5,040 bases of DNA from Actinomycetota bacterium (GTDB lineage Bacteria; Actinomycetota; Humimicrobiia; Humimicrobiales; Humimicrobiaceae). A model generated the notes under the pieces. The model was not told the DNA's origin. It searched no databases and saw only the letters and a list, made by a program, of their open reading frames with translations. The DNA is taken from NCBI GenBank assembly GCA_003486795.1, contig DNFX01000288.1, positions 459-5,498 on the forward strand. Reading direction: 5' to 3'. This document shows positions 1-5,040 of this stretch, piece by piece. A program made the position numbers and the translations under genes. Every line of letters begins with the position of its first letter. Position 1 is the first letter of the stretch.

Positions 1-324
1 TACGAGTACGTAAAAAATGAACAGGCTTTTATTGAAGGAAGAATAGAGCAGATAAATGATATTCTTCAGAATTATGTGATTGTCGATAAATAAGTAAACA
101 AAGACTCTGTAGACATTGGTTCGATTGTAGTTGTAAGAGATCTCGATGAAAATAAAAATAAAAAATTTGAAATCGTCAGCTCTGTTGAATCTGAACCTGA
201 GAATATGAAGATTTCAGATGAATCACCTCTTGGGAAAGCACTGCTTGGAAGAAAAATCAAGGATGAAATTTCGGTAAAGATACCCGGAAAAATATTGAGA
301 TTAAAAATAATAGATATAGTTTAG
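1..324 (+). pseudogene. greA: Transcription elongation factor GreA, 5'-truncated by window edge, with in-frame TAA
   Basis: Frame 1 reads as GreA from the end of the N-terminal coiled coil (NEQAFIEGRIEQIND, compare the EQQGFIEGRI-type family signature) through the FKBP-like C-terminal domain (DIGSIVVVRDL, then SDESPLGKALLGRKIKDE, then KIPGKILRLKIIDIV) to a TAG at 322-324. GreA binds in the RNA polymerase secondary channel and stimulates cleavage of backtracked transcripts. The acidic tip residues needed for this lie upstream of the window. A TAA at 91-93 interrupts the frame near the linker between the two domains. The reading frame and family similarity continue unbroken after it, so this is a single nonsense change or a base-call error rather than decay. 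The codon after the stop is GTA, and the first in-frame ATG (205) is too far into the domain to make a useful fragment, so a split gene is unlikely. The gene lies 48 bases upstream of lysS in the same direction, a common pairing. Identity is secure; whether the gene is really broken is not. Confidence 0.85.
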
Positions 325-372
325 TTATCCCAGTAACAATATTTAAATAAAAAGATTGGATATTATATTATC

Positions 373-1956
373 ATGACCGAAAACATAAAAAATGAGAAAA
401 CTCCTGATTATGAAAACCCGATACTTAATATAGAAAATATAGAAAATTCCGATGCTGAATATCTTCTTGAACTGGAAGATCCGTTAAGCGAACCACTTAA
501 GCTGAAAATTGAGAAAATTAAAAATCTGAGGGAGAATTCGAAAGATATTTATTCCAGAGATTTCAAACCTAATACAGATATTGATACCTTAAAGAAGAAA
601 TATTCGGAAATAGATAATCAGGAAAAGATAGAAGAGATATTTCTGATTGCCGGAAGGATAATGGTTTTCAGAAAACATGGAAAAGCAACCTTTGGCATTA
701 TAAAGGATTTCAGTGGTCAGATTCAGCTCTATCTCAATATTAATAATGTGGGAGAAGAAAAATATAATGCTTTTCTCAGTCTTGATATAGGAGATATTAT
801 AGGTATTGAGGGGAAAATATTTAAAACTCATACAAATGAGCTGACGATCAACGTCAGGGACTTTATACTACTTAGTAAATCTTTAAGAATTTTTCCGGAA
901 AAATGGCATGGACTGAGAGACAAAGAAACCAGATTCAGACAGAGATATCTTGATTTTATTGTAAACCCTGATGTTAAAAAAGCTTTTCTTATAAGAATAA
1001 AGATGATAGAAGCATTCAGGGAATTTCTTAATAAAAGAGGATTTCTGGAGGTTGAAACACCCATGCTTCAGCCTATTCCAGGAGGTGCTACCGCAAAACC
1101 ATTCGTAACTCATCATAATGCGCTGGATATGCAGCTTTATCTGAGAATTGCTCCGGAATTATATCTCAAGAGACTTATAGTAGGCGGTTTTGAGAAGGTA
1201 TTTGAAATTAACAGGAATTTCAGAAATGAAGGTATCTCATACAAGCATAACCCTGAATTTACCATGCTCGAATTTTACCAGGCTTTTTCTGATTATAATG
1301 AACTGATGGATCTTACTGAAGAATTATTAAAGTTCGTTGCTTTAAAAGCTACAGGTTTGTCAAAGTTTAATTATAGAGGCAGTGAGATAAATCTTGATGG
1401 AAAATGGGAAAAAATAACAATGATTGATGCCTTGAAAAAATATGCAGGGATAAAAGTTGATTTTAAAATGGATATTAGCGAGCTTAAAGATATTGCAAAA
1501 GAGAAAAATATAAAAACTGAAGATAGTGACGGCAAGGGTAAAATAATAAATGAGCTTTTTGAAAATTTTGTTGAACAGAAACTAATTAATCCTACATTTG
1601 TAAAAGATTATCCTGTTGAAATATCTCCACTTGCCCGTAAAAAACAGGACAATCCTGAACTTACAGAAAGATTTGAACTTTTTATAGGCGGAGAAGAGAT
1701 AGCCAATGCTTTCTCAGAATTAATAGACCCCAGAGACCAGTTTGAAAGATTTAAGATGCAGGTTAAAAGCAAAGATGAGGAAGAAAGAATTACAGGCAAA
1801 ATAGATATAGACTTTCTTAAAGCGCTTGAATACGGAATGCCTCCGACAGGCGGTGAAGGAATAGGAATTGACAGATTTGCAATGATTCTCTCGGAAAGCC
1901 AGTCGATAAGAGATGTAATTCTTTTTCCGCTTATGAGACAGGAAAAAGATATTTAA
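373..1956 (+). CDS. lysS: Lysyl-tRNA synthetase, class II
   Basis: This 527-residue cytoplasmic enzyme charges tRNA-Lys with lysine using ATP. An OB-fold anticodon-binding domain lies at about 90-170 (IFLIAGRIMVFRKHGKATFGIIKDFSGQ begins it, split here at residues 89-116). The class II catalytic core follows: motif 1 at about 214-244 (FREFLNKRGFLEVETPML, then GGATAKPF), motif 2 at 273-300 (FEKVFEINRNFRNEG, then HNPEFTMLE; R284 is the motif 2 arginine), and motif 3 at 493-520 (GGEGIGIDRF with R501, then SQSIRDVILFPLMR). The family is usually about 490-505 residues. The excess is an acidic, Asn/Glu-rich extension of some 35-40 residues before the usual start of homology (LKLKIEKIKNLRE at 42-54). 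The ATG at 373 is the only ATG before residue 97, so I keep it, although only a weak GGA (358-360) precedes it and no good ribosome binding site is seen. It is probably cotranscribed with greA, since no terminator is visible in the 48-base gap. Ends with TAA. Confidence 0.98.
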   Translation: MTENIKNEKTPDYENPILNIENIENSDAEYLLELEDPLSEPLKLKIEKIKNLRENSKDIYSRDFKPNTDIDTLKKKYSEIDNQEKIEEIFLIAGRIMVFRKHGKATFGIIKDFSGQIQLYLNINNVGEEKYNAFLSLDIGDIIGIEGKIFKTHTNELTINVRDFILLSKSLRIFPEKWHGLRDKETRFRQRYLDFIVNPDVKKAFLIRIKMIEAFREFLNKRGFLEVETPMLQPIPGGATAKPFVTHHNALDMQLYLRIAPELYLKRLIVGGFEKVFEINRNFRNEGISYKHNPEFTMLEFYQAFSDYNELMDLTEELLKFVALKATGLSKFNYRGSEINLDGKWEKITMIDALKKYAGIKVDFKMDISELKDIAKEKNIKTEDSDGKGKIINELFENFVEQKLINPTFVKDYPVEISPLARKKQDNPELTERFELFIGGEEIANAFSELIDPRDQFERFKMQVKSKDEEERITGKIDIDFLKALEYGMPPTGGEGIGIDRFAMILSESQSIRDVILFPLMRQEKDI

Positions 1957-1980
1957 TCTGACAAGGGATTTTTCCTGTTT
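1936..1980 (+). terminator. Weak terminator-like hairpin at the lysS 3' end
   Basis: ACAGGAAAAA at 1938-1947, inside the last lysS codons, is perfectly complementary to TTTTTCCTGT at 1969-1978. Two outer pairs (one G-U) extend the stem to 12 bp. The loop is about 21 bases, and a run of five T follows at 1985-1989. The stem is AT-rich and the loop long, so termination would be inefficient. It may only partly separate lysS from the mcsA operon. Confidence 0.35.
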
Positions 1981-1995
1981 GGCATTTTTACCCAG

Positions 1996-2025
1996 TTTAA
2001 ATTTTATAACCAAAAATGTTATAAT
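1996..2025 (+). promoter_or_regulatory. Candidate sigma-70-type promoter for mcsA-mcsB-clpC
   Basis: A perfect -10 hexamer TATAAT at 2020-2025 lies 18 bases after a moderate -35 match TTTAAA at 1996-2001. It sits in the only sizeable intergenic gap, downstream of the lysS hairpin, and would give a leader of roughly 80 bases before mcsA. A second TATAAT at 2043-2048 has no convincing -35 partner. No CtsR-type operator (tandem GGTCAAA heptads) is visible in the gap. The whole gap is very AT-rich, so chance matches are easy to find. Confidence 0.5.
2004..2024. repeat. Inverted repeat overlapping the mcsA -10 box (possible operator)
   Basis: TTATAAC at 2004-2010 and GTTATAA at 2018-2024 form a perfect 7-bp inverted repeat around a 7-base spacer. 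The right arm covers most of the TATAAT box. A dimeric repressor bound here would block the promoter; as RNA the hairpin would be weak and lacks a T-run. The AT-only character lowers its significance. Confidence 0.35.
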
Positions 2026-2112
2026 CAGCTTGTGATTTATTGTATAATTATTTGTCTGATTTATTAAATTTGATATATTTGTAATTTTTATTTTTGAAAC
2101 AGGTAGGTTTTA

Positions 2113-2688
2113 ATGATTTGTGATAATTGCAGAAAAAATGAAGCTTTTATACATTTTATTACTCTGGGTAATAATGGAGAGCTTCAGAAGATAAATCTAT
2201 GCAGGGAATGCATAAAAGATTTTTCTTTTTTAAATGATGCTGCAAATGATGGCAATAAAGAAAGTTCATTATTTAATATTCTGGCTATTGATCTGAACCA
2301 GATAATCGATGGTAATTTTTTAGATGAAGGGCAGAATCAGTATGAGCTGAGTCTGAATGTAAAAGAGGATAAAAAATGCAGCAGCTGTGGCATTTCCATT
2401 GCACAGTTAAAAAAATCAGGACGCCTTGGCTGTCCAAAATGTTATGAAGATTTTAAGGTTGAATTAAATCCTTTTATAAAGATAATACAATCAGGAATCG
2501 AGCATAAAGGCAAAATTCCGCTGAATTGCAATAAAAGGCTTAAAATTGAAAAAAAGATCAAAGATCTTAAATTCAAGCTTGAAGAGCAGATAATAATTGA
2601 AAATTTTGAAGAAGCTGCAAAATTAAGAGATAAGATTACTAGTCTACAGAAACAGCTTCATCTTTCCATAAAAAGGAACAGGAGATAA
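2113..2688 (+). CDS. mcsA: McsA, zinc-finger and UVR-motif activator of McsB
   Basis: This 191-residue protein matches McsA in length and layout. The N-terminal zinc site has C3/C6 and C30/C33 (CDNC, CREC). The second zinc site has C89/C92 and C107/C110 (KCSSCG, then KKSGRLGCPKCYEDF), followed by the family's HKGKIP at 131-136. A UvrB/UvrC-type (UVR) helical motif occupies about 145-180 (ENFEEAAKLRDKI). In Bacillus, McsA binds McsB, activates its arginine-kinase activity and takes part in heat and metal stress control of ClpC. All eight zinc-ligand cysteines are present, so this partner looks intact even though McsB has lost its catalytic residues. A good ribosome binding site, AGGTAGG at 2101-2107, lies 5 bases before the ATG. 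The TAA stop abuts the mcsB ATG directly, which suggests translational coupling. No ctsR gene precedes it, unlike in Bacillus. Confidence 0.94.
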   Translation: MICDNCRKNEAFIHFITLGNNGELQKINLCRECIKDFSFLNDAANDGNKESSLFNILAIDLNQIIDGNFLDEGQNQYELSLNVKEDKKCSSCGISIAQLKKSGRLGCPKCYEDFKVELNPFIKIIQSGIEHKGKIPLNCNKRLKIEKKIKDLKFKLEEQIIIENFEEAAKLRDKITSLQKQLHLSIKRNRR

Positions 2689-3786
2689 ATGGAAGAAAAA
2701 AACATAGAGTTAAAAGATTTGAATGAAATAGGCTGCGGATATGATAATTCCCTAAAACAGGATATCATATTAAACAGTTCCGCCTATCTTTTCAGAAATG
2801 TTTCAGGTTATAAATTCAATGAAACCAATGACAGGACTGAAAAAGAGAATATTCTTTTTCAGATTCAGGAAGCAAAGAATTCAATAAAATTTTTAAATAA
2901 TTTTAAATTCTATTATATAAGAGATATCCCGAGGATACACAGACAGCTATTGATTGACAAGAGGCTGATTTCTGCATCAATGATTCAGAAAATTGCCGGT
3001 AAAGGAATGATACTGCAGTCAGGTTATGTAAACAGGAAAAAACTTATTGCCATAGTGATAAATGAAGACGAACATCTTAAAATACAATGTCGTATGGCTG
3101 GAATAAAAGTTAAAGAATGTTACAGGGAAGTATTAAAAATTGAAAAAAAACTTGAAAAAAAATTAAGTTTTTCTTTCAGCCAGAATTTAGGTTATCTGAC
3201 ATCAAATCCGTCAGTTCTGGGAACCGGACTCAAGGTGGAGATACTTGCCCATCTGCCATCTCTTGTAATAAGTACCAGGATAATTGACTTTATAAAAAAC
3301 CTTAATCAGACTGGTTATGGTGTAAGCAGCTATATATCAGAAAGCAATGAAATAATTGGAAACCTTTTCAGAATTTCGAATCTTGTGACTCTCGGGAAAA
3401 ATGAAGAAACCATAATCGAAGAACTTGATGCAATAGCGCATAATATTATTGATGAAGAAAATAATGCAAAAAAAGAGATAAGTAATGATATTAATTTTAT
3501 AATTGAGGATAGTGTTTTCAGATCTTTTGGAATGATTAAATATGCAAAAGTGCTTTCTTTTGAAGAGGCAGTCGAGCTTCTTTCGATTATTAAATTCGGA
3601 ATGGATCTGAAAATAATTGATGAAATCAGGTATTTTGATTTTTATAAATTAATAGAGCTGATTACTGATTCCAATATTGAACTTAACCATATAAAGAATA
3701 AAAAAGCATCAATTGACGAAATTGATTTCGTAAGAGCATGTATTGTAAGGGATGAAATACTTAAGGATAATATTGCAGGTTTGTAA
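2689..3786 (+). CDS. mcsB: McsB-family protein with degenerate active site (probable pseudo-arginine kinase)
   Basis: At 365 residues this is full McsB length. It aligns throughout with McsB/phosphagen kinases: RQLLIDKRLIS at 85-95, NEDEHLKIQ at 125-133, LGYLTSNPSVLGTGL at 167-181, AHLPSLV at 187-193, and GNLFRISNLVTLG at 224-236. Genuine McsB phosphorylates protein arginines for ClpC-ClpP recognition. Here the key residues are changed: SSRIRLARN has become NSSAYLFRN (29-37, two arginines to S31 and Y33), the catalytic NEEDH glutamate is D127, the following arginine is K131, the active-site cysteine of TSCP is N173, the GTGLR arginine is K182, and the VRG-type arginine is S213. The Arg of the C-terminal phospho-arginine pocket (RD in Bacillus) appears as I345, with D346 kept. 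The frame is open and fold motifs are conserved, so the gene looks selected rather than decaying. It starts immediately after the mcsA stop, with GGAG at 2681-2684 as ribosome binding site. Family placement is sure; loss of activity is inferred. Confidence 0.92.
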   Translation: MEEKNIELKDLNEIGCGYDNSLKQDIILNSSAYLFRNVSGYKFNETNDRTEKENILFQIQEAKNSIKFLNNFKFYYIRDIPRIHRQLLIDKRLISASMIQKIAGKGMILQSGYVNRKKLIAIVINEDEHLKIQCRMAGIKVKECYREVLKIEKKLEKKLSFSFSQNLGYLTSNPSVLGTGLKVEILAHLPSLVISTRIIDFIKNLNQTGYGVSSYISESNEIIGNLFRISNLVTLGKNEETIIEELDAIAHNIIDEENNAKKEISNDINFIIEDSVFRSFGMIKYAKVLSFEEAVELLSIIKFGMDLKIIDEIRYFDFYKLIELITDSNIELNHIKNKKASIDEIDFVRACIVRDEILKDNIAGL

Positions 3787-3811
3787 TCGGCTGATTTGGG
3801 GAAAATGAATC

Positions 3812-3819
3812 AAGGTGGT
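3812..3819 (+). promoter_or_regulatory. Strong ribosome binding site that sets the clpC start
   Basis: AAGGTGGT ends 4 bases before the ATG at 3824. It is the best Shine-Dalgarno match in the window and decides for this start over the out-of-frame ATG at 3805. The downstream protein start MFERFTERA agrees with the ClpC family. Confidence 0.8.
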
Positions 3820-3823
3820 AAAA

Positions 3824-5040
3824 ATGTTTGAGAGATTTACGGAAAGAGCAAGAAAAGTAGTAGTAAAAGCGCAGGACGAAGCAAGATTCTTAAAACAGAA
3901 TTATATCGGAACGGAACATATACTCCTGGGTCTTCTTGATGAGCAGGAAGGAATTGCTTCAAAAGTTCTTCTTGAAATGGGGTTCTCGGGTGAAGAAATA
4001 AAACTTGCAGTAAAGGCTGTTGTTACTGAAGGTTCATCTGATTCATATGAACATATTCCTTTTACACCAAGAGCTAAAAAGGTACTTGAACTTTCTTTGA
4101 GGGAAGCGCTGCAAATGGGTCATAATTATATAGGGACAGAACATATTTTGCTTGGCCTTCTAAGGGAAGGTGAAGGAGTTGCCGCACGTGTTTTGAACAG
4201 CATGGGTATAAATCTTGATAATACAAAAGAGGTAATAAAAGAAGTACTCAGAAAATATCCTTTTTATTCAGCAAATGATAATATCTCTGCCGGCAAGTCA
4301 CAGAAAAAAGTATTAAAAACGCTCAGCCAGTTCGGAAGAGATTTATCCAGCCTGGCAGCAGAAGGCAAGCTGGATCCGGTAGTAGGAAGAGAAAAAGAAA
4401 TTGAAAGAATAATGCAGATACTTTCAAGAAGGACAAAAAACAACCCCATACTCATCGGAGAATCAGGTGTTGGCAAGACCGCTATTGTGGAAGGACTTGT
4501 TCAGTATATTTCAACAAAAGAGGTTCCTGCAAACCTTCAGAATAAAAGGATATTTACCCTTGATCTCGGCTCTCTGATAGCCGGTTCAAGATACAGAGGT
4601 GACTTTGAAGAAAGACTGAAGAAAGTACTTGCGGAAATAAAGGAAGATGGCGAAATAATTATTTTTATAGACGAGGTTCATAATATTGTCGGAGCAGGAG
4701 CGGCAGAAGGAGCGATAGATGCGGCAAGTATCTTGAAACCCATGCTTGCAAGAGGTGAAATCCAGACAATAGGTGCGACAACAATAACTGAATTCAGAAA
4801 ATATATTGAGAAAGATAAAGCACTTGAAAGAAGATTTCAACCAATTTATGTTGATGAACCATCTATATATGAAACCATAGAGATACTTAAGGGGTTAAAA
4901 GAAAGATATGAGAATTTTCACGGCATTACAATTACCGATGATGCCATAATAGCTGCCGCGAAATTGTCTCAGCGCTATATTTCAGACAGATTTCTGCCTG
5001 ACAAAGCTATAGACCTTATAGATGAGGCAGCTTCAAGGGT
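3824..5040 (+). CDS. clpC: ClpC, AAA+ unfoldase subunit of the Clp protease (3' end outside window)
   Basis: The first 405 residues of a protein that is normally about 810-850 long; the frame runs open off the window edge. ClpC is an ATP-driven hexameric unfoldase that feeds substrates into ClpP. The N-domain has the two Clp_N repeats (about 1-70 and 77-145), each with the [11 protein letters not shown] signature (E31 and E106). The first ATPase domain, D1, has Walker A GESGVGKT at 212-219, a pore-loop region [11 protein letters not shown] at 254-264, Walker B IIFIDE at 279-284, sensor 1 IGATT at 316-320 and arginine-finger residues R336/R337 (ALERRFQP). The window ends at about the D1 lid ([13 protein letters not shown]), just before the middle domain that in Bacillus contacts the adaptors MecA and McsB. 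D2 and the ClpP-binding loop are out of view. All visible ATPase residues are intact, so the chaperone should be active. It lies 37 bases after mcsB and is probably the third gene of the operon. Confidence 0.98.
   Translation, partial: MFERFTERARKVVVKAQDEARFLKQNYIGTEHILLGLLDEQEGIASKVLLEMGFSGEEIKLAVKAVVTEGSSDSYEHIPFTPRAKKVLELSLREALQMGHNYIGTEHILLGLLREGEGVAARVLNSMGINLDNTKEVIKEVLRKYPFYSANDNISAGKSQKKVLKTLSQFGRDLSSLAAEGKLDPVVGREKEIERIMQILSRRTKNNPILIGESGVGKTAIVEGLVQYISTKEVPANLQNKRIFTLDLGSLIAGSRYRGDFEERLKKVLAEIKEDGEIIIFIDEVHNIVGAGAAEGAIDAASILKPMLARGEIQTIGATTITEFRKYIEKDKALERRFQPIYVDEPSIYETIEILKGLKERYENFHGITITDDAIIAAAKLSQRYISDRFLPDKAIDLIDEAASR

Noticed and set aside
72..260. Minus-strand ORF opposite greA, and similar minus-strand ORFs opposite lysS and clpC.
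   Set aside because: They lie opposite conserved coding sequence, have no ribosome binding site and no recognisable domain, so they are shadows.
1..324. Genome-wide stop-codon reassignment to explain the greA TAA.
   Set aside because: lysS, mcsA and mcsB all end with TAA at their expected family ends, and no other gene in the window has an internal TAA.
342..369. Possible promoter for lysS (TTTAAA at 342-347, TATATT at 364-369).
   Set aside because: Transcription would begin at or after the lysS ATG, leaving no leader.
2030..2065. Direct repeat TGATTTATT (2033-2041 and 2057-2065), spaced 24 bases, in the mcsA leader.
   Set aside because: Low-complexity AT-rich sequence. It does not match the CtsR heptad or any operator I know.
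3805..3831. Eight-codon ORF (MNQGGKNV) overlapping the clpC start and containing its ribosome binding site, like a leader peptide.
   Set aside because: Its own G-rich upstream stretch (3798-3801) is too close to the ATG, the peptide has no regulatory codon run, and such a short ORF is expected by chance.
1..5040. CRISPR array, tRNA or rRNA genes, insertion sequence or phage genes.
   Set aside because: No regularly spaced repeats, no transposase or integrase frames and no tRNA-like fold were seen. The window is nearly filled by housekeeping and stress genes.

Overview
The window is a densely packed, AT-rich bacterial segment with all genes on the + strand: the 3' part of greA (interrupted by a stop codon), lysS, mcsA, mcsB and the first 405 codons of clpC. 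AGA and ATA codons are frequent, the standard code fits (TAA and TAG end the genes, TGG encodes Trp), and the order greA-lysS-mcsA-mcsB-clpC resembles the clpC loci of Bacillota and some other low-GC Gram-positive-type lineages. I cannot place the organism more closely. The McsB sequence is very divergent from Bacillus, which suggests a poorly sampled lineage.

Layout: positions 1-324 read as the C-terminal two thirds of transcript-cleavage factor GreA, with an in-frame TAA at 91-93. lysS (373-1956) is a complete class II lysyl-tRNA synthetase with an acidic N-terminal extension. The 156-base gap that follows holds a weak terminator-like hairpin and a likely promoter with a consensus TATAAT box that lies inside an inverted repeat. 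From there mcsA (2113-2688), mcsB (2689-3786) and clpC (3824 onward) appear to form one operon. mcsA and mcsB are back to back, and clpC follows after 37 bases behind a strong ribosome binding site.

How the genes work together: in Bacillus, McsA activates the protein-arginine kinase McsB. McsB marks damaged proteins with phospho-arginine, and the ClpC-ClpP protease recognises that mark. The repressor gene ctsR normally precedes mcsA, but it is absent here. The main discovery candidate is McsB itself. It is full length and keeps the phosphagen-kinase fold signatures, but every arginine expected to hold the ATP phosphates is replaced, along with the active-site cysteine and the catalytic glutamate. 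It reads as a pseudokinase kept in an otherwise normal mcsA-mcsB-clpC operon. This points to a ClpC adaptor or regulator role without arginine phosphorylation, or to altered chemistry.
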